Positions 25,939-34,177 of a DNA stretch of 59,260 nt are shown here, in pieces (the stretch's first letter is position 1; each line of letters begins with the position of its first letter). Source of the stretch: Rhizobium sp. CG5 (GTDB taxonomy: Bacteria; Pseudomonadota; Alphaproteobacteria; Rhizobiales; Rhizobiaceae); NCBI RefSeq assembly GCF_023701945.1, contig NZ_JABAEF010000028.1, positions 1-59,260 on the forward strand. Reading direction: 5' to 3'. The position numbers and the translations under genes were made by a program. Under the pieces are notes generated by a model. That model was given only the letters and a program-made list of their open reading frames with translations, did no database searches and was not told the DNA's origin.

Positions 25939-26756
25939 GGCATCGTAAAGTTAATCGAACATTGGTCAGAACGTGGGATCTGGTGGCATGACCAAATTTC
26001 CCCGCGATCCGCTCTACCGCCGCCATCGATTTCCTGCAGAGGTGATTGCCCATGCGGTCTGGCTCTATTTCCGTTTCCCGCTCAGTCTGCGCATGGTCGA
26101 GGATATGCTGGCGGCCCGTGGGGTCATCGTGTCTCACCAGACCGTCAGACTCTGGGCTGAGAAATTCGGAAGGCATTTCGCCAATCATATTCGGAAGCGA
26201 TCAGCCGGCAGGCTTGGTGACAAATGGCATCTCGATGAGGTTGTCATCACCATTGGTGGAAAGAAACACTGGCTTTGGCGGGCCGTTGATCATGACGGCT
26301 TTGTTCTCGACGTGTTGGTGCAGAGCCGCCGCAATGCCAAGGCAGCAAAGCGTTTGATACGCAAACTCCTAAAAGCGCAAGGCCGTTCGCCGCGTGTAAT
26401 CATTACCGACAAGCTACGCTCCTATGGCGCGGCGAAGCGGGAGATCATGCCCGGCGTCGAGCATCGTTCTCACAAAGGCTTGAACAATCGGGCGGAGAAC
26501 TGCCATCAGGCCGTCCGACGACGCGAGAAGATCATGAAGCGCTTCAAGTCAGCGCGACAGCTCCAGCGTTTCGCTTCCATCCACGACCCAATCGCGAACC
26601 TCTTTAACGTTCCCCGCCATGATATTCCATCAGCCCACCATCGCGAACTGCGAGCAGCAGCCATACAAGCATGGCACCAAATTGCATGCCTTCACGCCGA
26701 ATGAACCAGTGCTTCACGCCCAGATGTTGGTTTCAAGGCGTTAAGTTTACAGCGCC
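25939..26756 (+). mobile_element. IS6-family insertion sequence
   Basis: An approximately 818-bp element containing one IS6-family transposase. Proposed ends: left GGCATCGTAAAGTTAA, right (complement) GGCGCTGTAAACTTAA, which match at 12 of 16 positions; both begin GGC as IS6-family ends do. The right end interrupts the DUF1403 gene. No 8-bp target duplication is seen (AGGGATAC on the left, CCAGCACC on the right), consistent with a deletion or cointegrate event after insertion. The exact ends are inferred. Confidence 0.6.
25988..26704 (+). CDS. IS6-family transposase
   Basis: A 238-residue DDE transposase, full length for the family. The N-terminal zinc-finger-like helix-turn-helix (FPAEVIAHAVWLYFRFPLSL) is followed by the catalytic Asp in KWHLDEVVI, the second Asp in IITDKLRSYG and the Glu in NNRAENCHQAVRRRE. 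No interruption, so probably active. ATG 25988 (MTKFPRDPLYRRHRF) is the usual family start; an upstream GTG at 25973 would add five residues. It lies inside the element at 25939-26756 and its 3' end runs up to the truncated DUF1403 gene. Confidence 0.93.
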   Translation: MTKFPRDPLYRRHRFPAEVIAHAVWLYFRFPLSLRMVEDMLAARGVIVSHQTVRLWAEKFGRHFANHIRKRSAGRLGDKWHLDEVVITIGGKKHWLWRAVDHDGFVLDVLVQSRRNAKAAKRLIRKLLKAQGRSPRVIITDKLRSYGAAKREIMPGVEHRSHKGLNNRAENCHQAVRRREKIMKRFKSARQLQRFASIHDPIANLFNVPRHDIPSAHHRELRAAAIQAWHQIACLHAE

Positions 26757-27267
26757 CCAGCACCAGCACCTCAGCATCCGGGCGAGCGGTCGTGATAGCC
26801 GATATCACATCGGCCAGCGCGAGGGGTGCCGCGCGCCCGGATTGTATCGCAGTATCGACGAGATCCGGCACTGAGGCAAGAGCATTGTCCCAGCGGATCC
26901 CCAGCAACGCGCAGAGCTCCTTAACGAATGGCATGGTGATTTTTCCGGATTGGCGCGTCAGCATTCGTGTGGCCAGAAACAGCTTTCCGGCAGGACCGGG
27001 ATCGTCGCCGGCGACGGTCAGCAAGACCGCGTCGCGGAGCGCGCTTTCCTCTTCATTGCGGCCGAGCATTTTCGCGGCGACCGCGGCCGATTTGAGGGCA
27101 AGTCGATCGCACCAGCAGCCAATCCACGGCGGGTCGGCGCGGACCAGATCGTCCAGCGATTTCAGGGCGATGCCGGCGGCGAAGGCGGCGTCGGTCTCGT
27201 TGATCCAGCCCGGTAGGCGGGGCGACCAAGCGGGGGCCGTCGGAGCGGAGGGCGCGAGCGAATCCAT
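26692..27267 (-). CDS. DUF1403 family protein, C-terminally truncated by IS6
   Basis: The first ~170 residues match DUF1403 (helical proteins, usually about 300 residues, often coded next to a phage-type integrase). From about residue 171 the frame enters the IS6 right end (LGRCKLNALKPTSG...) and stops at 26692, so the natural C-terminal part is missing. The native coding part is 26757-27267. It is divergent from the tyrosine recombinase at 27392, with a 29-bp palindrome between them. Probably non-functional, although a shortened protein could still be made. Confidence 0.8.
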   Translation of the reverse strand: MDSLAPSAPTAPAWSPRLPGWINETDAAFAAGIALKSLDDLVRADPPWIGCWCDRLALKSAAVAAKMLGRNEEESALRDAVLLTVAGDDPGPAGKLFLATRMLTRQSGKITMPFVKELCALLGIRWDNALASVPDLVDTAIQSGRAAPLALADVISAITTARPDAEVLVLGRCKLNALKPTSGREALVHSA

Positions 27268-27344
27268 GCGCCGGAGTGTAAACCAGGCGCGCAGTTCAAG
27301 CCAGAAATACCGACTTAAACCGCACGCCGTGTCGTTATAGAATT

Positions 27345-27373
27345 ATGTCCGATAATGTTGCATTATCGGACAT
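27345..27373. promoter_or_regulatory. Palindrome upstream of recombinase 1 (candidate recombination site or operator)
   Basis: ATGTCCGATAATG, a 3-base centre (TTG) and its exact complement form a perfect 13-bp inverted repeat, ending 18 bp before the recombinase start. Its core, CCGATAA - 7 bases - TTATCGG, recurs at 30482-30502 upstream of the second recombinase. Two arms around a 7-base spacer are the usual form of a tyrosine-recombinase core site; an autoregulatory operator is the alternative. Confidence 0.5.
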
Positions 27374-27391
27374 ATTGCTCATTATAGAGAA

Positions 27392-28525
27392 ATGGCCCAA
27401 ATCATCGAGCAAAACAGCGAAAATCACGTCGATGAGACCTCAGCGTCGCCTCTCAGCACAGGGGACGAGCGCGATGCTTCCGCGCCGGAGGTGTCGAGCG
27501 ACAGCCCCCTCCCCTCTCTAGTCGTTGAGGAGTCGACGCCTGCCCATCTCGCAGGCCTCGCCGATCGGGCTCGCGGCTATGTCGAAGCCGCCAGTTCCGC
27601 CAACACGCGCAAAGCGTACGCCGCCGACTGGAAGCATTTTGCCGCTTGGTGTCGGCGATCCAATCTGGCTCCCCTCCCGCCACACCCGCAAACCGTCGGG
27701 CTCTACATCACCGCCTGCGCCTCCGGCACGGCCGAGCGAGGGGCCAAGGCTAACTCTGTTTCCACGATCGAGCGCCGCCTTTCCTCCTTATCATGGAATT
27801 ATGCGCAGCGCGGGCTCGTCCTCGATCGCAGGGACCGGCACATCGCAACCGTTATGGCCGGCATCCGCAACAGCCATGCCAGGCCACCCGTCCAGAAGGA
27901 GGCGGTCATGGCCGAAGATATCATCGCCATGATCGAGACGCTTGATCGCGGCTCTCTGCGCGGCCTGCGCGACCGCGCCATGTTGCTCATCGGCTTTGCC
28001 GGTGGCCTTCGCCGCTCCGAAATCGTCGGTCTTGATCTGAAGGCCGACCAGACCGAAGACGGTCGTGGCTGGATCGAAATCCTCGACAAGGGCATGCTCA
28101 TCACCCTGCGCGGCAAGACTGGGTGGCGAGAGGTCGAGGTGGGTCGCGGCTCATCCGACGCCACCTGTCCTGTCGTCGGGATCGAGACCTGGATCAAGTT
28201 CGCCAAACTCGCGCACGGTCCCCTCTTCCGTCGGGTCACGGGACAAGGCAAAGCGGTTGGGCCAGAACGGTTGAATGACAAGGAAGTGGCTCGGCTGGTG
28301 AAGCGGGCCGCGATGGCGGCCGGCGTTCGCGGTGATCTCAGCGAGATCGAGCGCGCGTTTAAGTTCTCCGGTCATTCGTTGAGAGCGGGCCTCGCTTCTT
28401 CTGCCGAAGTCGACGAACGCTATGTCCAGAATCAACTCGGTCACGCTTCTGCCGAGATGACTCGCCGATACCAGCGGCGGCGTGACAGGTTCCGCGTCAA
28501 CTTGACCAAAGCTGCAGGATTGTGA
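27392..28525 (+). CDS. Tyrosine recombinase/integrase 1
   Basis: A 377-residue phage-integrase-family enzyme. A SAM-like core-binding domain (about 55-160, NTRKAYAADWKHFAAWC) is followed by the catalytic domain with Arg in GGLRRSEIVGL, the HxxR box HSLRAG, the second His in LGHASAEMTRRY and the nucleophile Tyr of the same motif. All catalytic residues are present. The first ~45 residues are low-complexity. It is divergent from the truncated DUF1403 gene, a partner commonly seen with this recombinase type. Possible roles are plasmid dimer resolution or movement of a cassette; its target is not known. Confidence 0.9.
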   Translation: MAQIIEQNSENHVDETSASPLSTGDERDASAPEVSSDSPLPSLVVEESTPAHLAGLADRARGYVEAASSANTRKAYAADWKHFAAWCRRSNLAPLPPHPQTVGLYITACASGTAERGAKANSVSTIERRLSSLSWNYAQRGLVLDRRDRHIATVMAGIRNSHARPPVQKEAVMAEDIIAMIETLDRGSLRGLRDRAMLLIGFAGGLRRSEIVGLDLKADQTEDGRGWIEILDKGMLITLRGKTGWREVEVGRGSSDATCPVVGIETWIKFAKLAHGPLFRRVTGQGKAVGPERLNDKEVARLVKRAAMAAGVRGDLSEIERAFKFSGHSLRAGLASSAEVDERYVQNQLGHASAEMTRRYQRRRDRFRVNLTKAAGL

Positions 28526-28699
28526 CCCAACCAGCAATCCGTCAGCAACAACTTCAGACGAGTATGCGGATCCCTGATCGGAACCTGTCGTCGCCATAGT
28601 GATGAAGCCGCGTATCATGGCGCCGGCATAACGACCGAGCTCTCAAAGGCTAGTCGGGACGACCCGGCCAACCAACCGGGTTGCCGACTGCCGGAATTC

Positions 28700-29032
28700 C
28701 TACTGCTTTGAGAGGGTGGCTGAGGTGCCGCCCTTATCGTCGGTGTATTTGTATGAGGCGCCTTTGCCACTGGCGGTAATGACCACGCGACCAAGCCCGC
28801 TCGGACCAACGTTCATACTGATCGTTTTTCCGGAGAGCGTTGCGCTGCTTACGCGAACTGACTTTCCAGCAAAGCGGTAGGTCGGCGTTCCGCTCTTCGG
28901 CACGCCGATGACGATGGCGTTACCTTTCGGCGTTTTACCAGTGTACGTCCCAGCGAGATCACCGAATTCTGCGGCGAATGAAGATGCCGTGGCTGTAATG
29001 AAGATGATCGAAGCAGTTAGAAGTGTGCGCAT
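28700..29032 (-). CDS. Secreted hypothetical protein
   Basis: A 110-residue protein with a clear signal peptide (MRTLLTASIIFITATASSFA, cleavage expected after SFA-A), so periplasmic or secreted. The mature part is Gly/Ser/Thr-rich with alternating strands (GTYTGKTPKGNAIVIGV, SGKTISMNVGPSGLG), as in small beta-barrel domains. ATG 29032 is preceded by GGGGACGC. It lies between recombinase 1 and the LuxR-type regulator, alone and on the opposite strand. I recognise no named family. Confidence 0.7.
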   Translation of the reverse strand: MRTLLTASIIFITATASSFAAEFGDLAGTYTGKTPKGNAIVIGVPKSGTPTYRFAGKSVRVSSATLSGKTISMNVGPSGLGRVVITASGKGASYKYTDDKGGTSATLSKQ

Positions 29033-29201
29033 GAGCGTCCCCGTGAAACAGTTGCAGCCGAAGCGTAGCGCGACGTTGTAAAGCTGCCGTCACCCAATTG
29101 GGTGAACCCGTCTTCTTCAGCCATGTCTGGGCGGCAACTTCGTGCTTCGATAGCTCATCGTTCTTGTCGACATTTAACGACAACGATCATTTTCGCCTGA
29201 C

Positions 29202-30374
29202 ATGCCGATCTTGATAAAGCTCTGGGAATATGTTCACTTGCGGCAAATTACTCCCGTTTTGAGTGCCTCCGTGTCAATCGAAGATGATATTTACGAGGCC
29301 GCATTTCTCCCTGATCGCTGGTCCTACATCCTTCACAAAATGGCTGTCAGCGTCGGCGCGGAAGGAACGGTGCTGGCAAATCCGAGCAATCCAAAAGTTC
29401 CTTGGATCGCCAGCGATGGCGTGCGCCGTCTGTACGATGATTTTTTCGAGCAGGGATGGGCCTATGACAATGCCCGGACTCACGCTCTTTTGAACATTCC
29501 CCATCAAGGCTTTATGAGCGACGCTCAACATATGAGCAATGACTGGATGGCTCAGCAGTCGATTTATCGCGATTTCCTCTGGATCCGCGGTTTTGGGTAT
29601 GCTGCAGGAACAAAGATCAAGGTCCCGAGCGGCGATGCGATTGTATTCTCGGTCGAGAAGCGCCGGGATCTCGGGCCTGTTCAACAACATGACCTTGATA
29701 CGCTGGACAGATTGCTGCCACATCTGACGCGAGCGATACTTCTGGCTAGCCGGTTTGAGTTTGGTCGCATAGAGGCTGCAATTCAGGCGCTGGAAATTGC
29801 TGGGCTTCCGGCGGCAATGATCCGTGACGACGGAAAGGTCGTGAACTGTAACGCGAATTTCGAGACGTTCTCGCCCCAGATTCTGATCGCCGGACGCGAT
29901 AGACTGCGCTTCAGGGACAAGGCGGCTGACGTTTTCTTTGAAACCTTTCTCTCGGCCGACCGCGCAAACGCTGGGCATTTCAAACATGGTCATTCCTTCC
30001 CGATCCCGGCCACAGACCTCGCCCCTCCGGCAGTCATTCACGTTGTTCCCGTAAAGGGATTGGCGCGGGACATATTTCTGCGCACGGCGTTTTTTCTCAT
30101 CGCGACACCACTCAATCGCCGAGCCGCGCCCTCAGTCGAGATCATCCAAGGGCTTTTCGATCTCACGGCGACCGAAGCGAGGATCGGCAGGCTTCTCGTA
30201 TCGGGCGCCACTATCCGCGAGACAGCCGTTGACCTTGGGACGAGCTTCGAGACCGTCCGATCCCACGTCAAATCAATCCTGGCAAAGTCCGGACTGCATC
30301 GACAAGGGGATTTTGTATCCGTGGTATCCGCTATGGGCTTGATCGCACAGAACCGCGACGATGACGGGAAATAA
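29202..30374 (+). CDS. LuxR-type helix-turn-helix regulator
   Basis: A 390-residue regulator with a C-terminal LuxR/FixJ-type helix-turn-helix (about 320-380: LTATEARIGRLLVSGATIRE ... TSFETVRSHVKSILAKSGLH). The N-terminal 300 residues are a PAS-like ligand-sensing region without the acyl-homoserine-lactone-binding pattern of TraR, so it is not a quorum-sensing receptor of that type. Start ATG 29202 is used; it has no strong ribosome-binding site and ATG or GTG codons further in are possible. Targets are unknown. It is transcribed towards the toxin-antitoxin genes but separated from them by 209 bp. Confidence 0.85.
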   Translation: MPILIKLWEYVHLRQITPVLSASVSIEDDIYEAAFLPDRWSYILHKMAVSVGAEGTVLANPSNPKVPWIASDGVRRLYDDFFEQGWAYDNARTHALLNIPHQGFMSDAQHMSNDWMAQQSIYRDFLWIRGFGYAAGTKIKVPSGDAIVFSVEKRRDLGPVQQHDLDTLDRLLPHLTRAILLASRFEFGRIEAAIQALEIAGLPAAMIRDDGKVVNCNANFETFSPQILIAGRDRLRFRDKAADVFFETFLSADRANAGHFKHGHSFPIPATDLAPPAVIHVVPVKGLARDIFLRTAFFLIATPLNRRAAPSVEIIQGLFDLTATEARIGRLLVSGATIRETAVDLGTSFETVRSHVKSILAKSGLHRQGDFVSVVSAMGLIAQNRDDDGK

Positions 30375-30476
30375 TGCTTCGATGAGCAGAGCTAGTGGCA
30401 CCCTTCCTCCAAACACTGTTTGTTGGCATCTCACTTGATCAGGCGCATCGACGTCGAAGCCTCTGCCCACCTACAT

Positions 30477-30507
30477 AACCCCCGATAAGTACCTCTTATC
30501 GGAGGTT
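30477..30507. promoter_or_regulatory. Inverted repeat upstream of VapC/recombinase 2 operon
   Basis: AACCCCCGATAAG, spacer TACCT, CTTATCGGAGGTT: arms match at 12 of 13 positions. The core is CCGATAA - 7 bases - TTATCGG, the same arms and spacing as the site before recombinase 1 (27349-27369), but with a different spacer (GTACCTC against TGTTGCA). It lies 77 bp before the antitoxin start, so it could be a recombination site or an operator for the antitoxin. Confidence 0.5.
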
Positions 30508-30583
30508 AGTAGATCCACCGGTTGACCAACCGCCGCAGCCGCCTTATCCTCGGCCAAAATCACCCGTTATATGGAAGCGCATC

Positions 30584-30823
30584 ATGAGTACCACCGTCAA
30601 GGTTTCCGAGGCCAAGGCCCATCTGTCCGAATTGCTCGTCCGGGTCGAAGCCGGCGAAGACGTGATCATCTCGCGCGGAAACGACCCGATTGCCAAACTG
30701 TCCCGGATCCGCAGGGAAAACGATCTTCAGCTTCTGGTTAACGAAGTGCGGGCCGCCCGTGGCCGGGCAAAGTCCTCTTCTCACGATGAGATCATGTCCT
30801 GGCGGGACGAAGGTCGCCGATAA
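30584..30823 (+). CDS. Phd/YefM-family antitoxin
   Basis: A 79-residue antitoxin: the N-terminal Phd/YefM DNA-binding fold (VSEAKAHLSELLVRVEAGED, then IISRGNDPIAKL) and a C-terminal toxin-binding tail (ARGRAKSSSHDEIMSWRDEG). It should neutralise the VapC toxin coded directly downstream and repress the operon. Its TAA stop overlaps the ATG of vapC by one base, ensuring coupled translation. ATG 30584 has GGAAG upstream. The dyad at 30477-30507 is a candidate operator. Confidence 0.88.
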   Translation: MSTTVKVSEAKAHLSELLVRVEAGEDVIISRGNDPIAKLSRIRRENDLQLLVNEVRAARGRAKSSSHDEIMSWRDEGRR

Positions 30824-31239
30824 TGTCCTTCGTCATTGATGCATCCCTGGTAGCGGCCTGGCTGCTACCGGAAGAGTATAGCGATGCGGCCGAGACCGTT
30901 ATCGCCTCGATTGCGGAGCCCTGCCCTGCGCCGTCACTGTTCTGGTTCGAAATCCGCAATATTCTGGTCATGTCGGAACGGCGTGGACGGATTGCTTCGG
31001 GAGGCGCGCTACTTGGTATGGAGCGGGTTCGACGGTTGCCGCTTGATGATGCCGGAATCGGGAGCGACGGTTCGATCCTGCTTCTGGCTGCCAATCATAA
31101 CCTAAGTGCCTATGACGCGGCCTATCTTGCCCTGGCCATCAACAGAAACGTGTCCCTGGCCACACTCGACCGCAAACTTGCCGCCGCCGCCCGGAAAGAG
31201 GGGGTAACCGTGCTCGGCCCTTACGCGCATGGCGACTGA
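30823..31239 (+). CDS. vapC: VapC-family PIN-domain toxin
   Basis: A 138-residue PIN-domain ribonuclease toxin. The four acidic residues expected for metal binding are visible: Asp in FVIDASLVAAW (residue 6), Glu in FWFEIRNIL (about 43), Asp in SAYDAAYLALA (about 99) and Asp in LATLDRKLA (about 117). So it should be active. It pairs with the Phd/YefM-type antitoxin upstream. Its last 11 bp overlap the start of recombinase 2, an unusual arrangement that puts toxin, antitoxin and recombinase in one operon. Confidence 0.9.
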   Translation: MSFVIDASLVAAWLLPEEYSDAAETVIASIAEPCPAPSLFWFEIRNILVMSERRGRIASGGALLGMERVRRLPLDDAGIGSDGSILLLAANHNLSAYDAAYLALAINRNVSLATLDRKLAAAARKEGVTVLGPYAHGD

Positions 31240-32371
31240 CAGCTCAGTTCTCGTCTCCGCCCGAGCCAAACAACTCGACACGATCGCCGCCGTGCTGCCG
31301 ATCGACCGGCGCGACGAGCTGGCCGAACTGCTTACTGACCAGGATGTCGAGACGCTGCGCCATCTGGTCAATGAGGGGATGGGCGAAAACACGCTGCGCG
31401 CGCTCACCTCCGACCTCGCCTATCTGCAGGCCTGGTCTTTCGCCGCGACCGGCGCATCCCTCCCTTGGCCCGCGCCTGAAGCACTGCTGCTGAAATTGGT
31501 CGCCCACCATCTCTGGCAACCCGAACAGCGCGACATCAATCCTCATCACGGCATGCCAGCCGATGTCGAGCAAAGCCTGCGCGAGCAACGCTTCCTTCGG
31601 TCCTCCGGGCCCCATGCACCCGACACCGTACGCCGGCGGCTTGCCAGCTGGTCGACGCTGACAAAATGGCGCGGCCTGAACGGCGTCTTCTCCTCCTCCT
31701 CGCTAAAATCCGCGATACGCCTCGCTGTCCGCGCGACGCCGCGGCCGAGGAAACGCAAGAGCGCCAAGGCGGTGACTGGCGACGTCCTGGCAAAGCTGCT
31801 CGCGACCTGCAGCACCAATAGTCTGCGCGACATTCGCGACCGGGCAATCCTGATGGTGGCGTTCGCCTCCGGCGGACGGCGTCGCAGCGAGATTGCTGGC
31901 TTGCGAAGAGAGCAGTTCACGGTCGAACCGCCAATCGTCGTCGAAGGTGTCCCTCCCCTTCCCTCCCTCTCCATCCATCTGGGTCGCACCAAAACGTCCG
32001 GCTCCGAGCACGATGAGGTGGTCTATCTGACGGGCCGGCCCGTGGATGCGCTCAACGCCTGGCTTGCGGCCGGAAGAATCGAGACGGGGAGCGTTTTTCG
32101 CAAGATCGATCGCTGGGGAAACGTTTCGAAGCGAGCGCTGGAGCCGAGTGCGGTCAATGCGATCGTCAAGCAGCGGGCGGCGCTCGCCGGGCTCCAGCCT
32201 GGGGAGTTCTCCGCTCATGGGCTGCGATCCGGATATCTCACTGAGGCCGCCAATCGTGGCGTTCCTCTGCCAGAAGCCATGGAGCAGTCGCGACACCGCT
32301 CGGTGCAACAGGCCTCTAGCTATTACAACAACGCGACCAGGCGAACAGGCCGCGCCGCACGGCTTCTATGA
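31229..32371 (+). CDS. Tyrosine recombinase/integrase 2
   Basis: A 380-residue tyrosine recombinase. The core-binding domain is at about 40-150 (ENTLRALTSDLAYLQAWS). The catalytic domain has Arg in SGGRRRSEIAGL, the HxxR box HGLRSG, His in SRHRSVQQ and the nucleophile Tyr in ASSYYNN. All catalytic residues are present. It overlaps vapC by 11 bp and shares its operon. A terminator-like hairpin follows at 32380. It is only distantly related to recombinase 1 in sequence, though the same kind of core site precedes each. Confidence 0.88.
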   Translation: MATDSSVLVSARAKQLDTIAAVLPIDRRDELAELLTDQDVETLRHLVNEGMGENTLRALTSDLAYLQAWSFAATGASLPWPAPEALLLKLVAHHLWQPEQRDINPHHGMPADVEQSLREQRFLRSSGPHAPDTVRRRLASWSTLTKWRGLNGVFSSSSLKSAIRLAVRATPRPRKRKSAKAVTGDVLAKLLATCSTNSLRDIRDRAILMVAFASGGRRRSEIAGLRREQFTVEPPIVVEGVPPLPSLSIHLGRTKTSGSEHDEVVYLTGRPVDALNAWLAAGRIETGSVFRKIDRWGNVSKRALEPSAVNAIVKQRAALAGLQPGEFSAHGLRSGYLTEAANRGVPLPEAMEQSRHRSVQQASSYYNNATRRTGRAARLL

Positions 32372-32379
32372 TAGTTGTC

Positions 32380-32403
32380 GCCCTCTTTCGTGAAGGCAGA
32401 GGG
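32380..32403 (+). terminator. Hairpin terminator after recombinase 2
   Basis: CCCTCT ... AGAGGG with an 11-base loop, followed by TTTGTTG, 9 bp beyond the recombinase 2 stop. A short stem, so probably a moderate terminator of the antitoxin-toxin-recombinase operon. Confidence 0.5.
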
Positions 32404-32498
32404 TTTGTTGCCGGCTGTCCGCTTTGAGCCGAATGGACCACTAAGCGGCTCAGAACCAGCTGAGTCACAACTTGTTTAAGGTGTATGGCTACACATCG

Positions 32499-33506
32499 TC
32501 ACGGTGAAGCGATAGCGATCTCTTTTAGCAGGTCAATGAATGCGCTGGTGCGAACCCCCTTCGGGTTCTGGTTTAGATCTACGGTCTGCACGACCACCAG
32601 CCGCTTTGATGGCACGACGGCAATGATCTGTCCACCGTAGCCGGAAGCGTAGAATGCATTTGGACCCCAAGTATCCTCTGGAAGCGTCCACCACATGTAG
32701 CCATAGCCCTGCCGTATGCGCTTCGCCCATGAGTAGGCAGTCGTCGATTCCCTGACCCACGACGCCGGGATGACCTGTTTGCTGCCCCACCTCCCTTCAT
32801 TCAGAAAAAGCTGGCCAAAACGGGCGGCATCGCGGGCGCTGAGCCGAATAGGATAGGCGGGATGCTGCGACAGCTTTTCGAAATCGTATCGGCCGTCCTT
32901 GACCGAGAAATCCTCCATACCGATCGGTCCAGCGATCCGCTTCTCGAAGCTCACAAAGATATCTTCGCTGGTTTGTTGTCGGTAGATCGTCCCCAGAACG
33001 TTAAAGTCCCAGTTGTTATAAAACCAGAACGACCCGGGTGGGTGACTTCCGCGTGTAGGACGCTTGCGCTTGATATCAGCAGTCTCGTGGGCCGCAGGAT
33101 GGTAGATACCCGACCGCGACATGAGCAGATCACGCACTGTCGCGGTTTTTTCCTCGGCCGTAAGGCTGGGAGTATTGTCGTCAATGCCAAGTTCGGAAAG
33201 GCGGGCCGAAAGCTTGACCCGACCCTCGGCAACCGCACTGCCAAAAAGAGCGCTGAGCAGGCTCTTGCGAACGGATGCCATATTCACTTTGCGCGCGATA
33301 TCGCCCCACCCGGCGACCACCTGCCCGTCCTGGACGATCATCAGCGCTGTCGGTCTCAGTGTTTTCGATTGCAGACGGGCCGCATCGAGCCGCTTCGCGG
33401 ACCATCCGGCGGCCACCGGATCGACCTTTTCCCACGTCTGGGCTCGGGTCGTGCCTGCAACGAGAATAACGAGGACAAACAGCAATGTAGAACGTCGAAT
33501 GAACAT
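32499..33506 (-). CDS. Secreted serine hydrolase (class C beta-lactamase fold)
   Basis: A 335-residue exported enzyme. The signal peptide (FIRRSTLLFVLVILVAGTTRA) is followed by the beta-lactamase/penicillin-binding-like domain: catalytic S-V-R-K (SxxK) in MASVRKSLLS near residue 86, Tyr-Asn in FYNNWDFN near 178, and a late SGYGGQ block in the place of the KTG triad. Substrates of this family range from peptides to esters; beta-lactam resistance is not implied. ATG 33506 has GGAG 10 bp upstream; the frame upstream to 33785 is not protein-like. It is transcribed alone. Confidence 0.88.
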   Translation of the reverse strand: MFIRRSTLLFVLVILVAGTTRAQTWEKVDPVAAGWSAKRLDAARLQSKTLRPTALMIVQDGQVVAGWGDIARKVNMASVRKSLLSALFGSAVAEGRVKLSARLSELGIDDNTPSLTAEEKTATVRDLLMSRSGIYHPAAHETADIKRKRPTRGSHPPGSFWFYNNWDFNVLGTIYRQQTSEDIFVSFEKRIAGPIGMEDFSVKDGRYDFEKLSQHPAYPIRLSARDAARFGQLFLNEGRWGSKQVIPASWVRESTTAYSWAKRIRQGYGYMWWTLPEDTWGPNAFYASGYGGQIIAVVPSKRLVVVQTVDLNQNPKGVRTSAFIDLLKEIAIASP

Positions 33507-33578
33507 AGCGTCTCCCTCTCCAACCACAGTGTGTGCATCCAATAATGGCGGCTTTCCGGCGCGCCGATACGGCAGGCA

Positions 33579-33598
33579 ACACATGTCGGACCATGTGT
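33579..33598. promoter_or_regulatory. 20-bp dyad upstream of serine hydrolase
   Basis: ACACATG - TCGGAC - CATGTGT, a perfect 7-bp inverted repeat about 73 bp before the hydrolase start. Length and symmetry resemble operators of LuxR- or TetR-type regulators. The rest of the 314-base gap 33507-33820 shows no gene. Confidence 0.4.
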
Positions 33599-33820
33599 GT
33601 GAAAAGGCGAACACCAACGGGCTAAGTCGGCTCCAATCCTGCCGCCTCTGTGAGTTGAACCAACGGCGGGCTCCGGGCGAACCGTCAAGCGCTTTAACTG
33701 GCAGCAAACGGGCCGATAGCAGCCATAGTTCAGAGGCGTTCACAATGTCCGGTGTAGGTGCAAAGTGGCCGGAGCTGGGCGCCACAGAAGTGCTTCAGGC
33801 TGTTTTCGACAGTGATCCGT

Positions 33821-34174
33821 CTATACACTGGAATCAACCTCATCTGGGGTATCAAGAAGATCCTCATACCCTTCCCAGGTAGCCTTGTCGGAAACCCAAA
33901 ACCGTTGAAGCTGTTTCCACTTGCTGTCGGCAAGGACCCGCATTTTCGCGATCTGCTCCAGTTGTGGCCGGGACAGGAGCAGATTGTCCATTTGCTCTAT
34001 TTTGAGTTCGATTCCGTCTTCGGCATCATAGAAGACGCGAAATAGCTGCATGTCGCCATCGAGGACAAACATTAACACCATCGGGTTGCCTTCCTCGTCC
34101 TTGGTCATAATCAGCTTGTCTGTCGGATAGCCACCGGTTGCCATACGCAATGTGCTGTACACGACTTCATGCAT
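33821..34174 (-). CDS. Hypothetical protein near repC
   Basis: A 117-residue acidic, soluble protein (MHEVVYSTLRMATGGYPTDK...). The N-terminal two thirds look like alternating strands (LIMTKDEEGNPMVLMFVLDG) and the rest helical. ATG 34174 has AGGATGG upstream; a GTG directly before it (34177) would add one residue. It lies beyond the parS site downstream of repC, same strand as repABC but separated from repC by about 350 bp. No family recognised. Its position suggests a plasmid-maintenance accessory, without proof. Confidence 0.65.
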   Translation of the reverse strand: MHEVVYSTLRMATGGYPTDKLIMTKDEEGNPMVLMFVLDGDMQLFRVFYDAEDGIELKIEQMDNLLLSRPQLEQIAKMRVLADSKWKQLQRFWVSDKATWEGYEDLLDTPDEVDSSV

Positions 34175-34177
34175 CAC

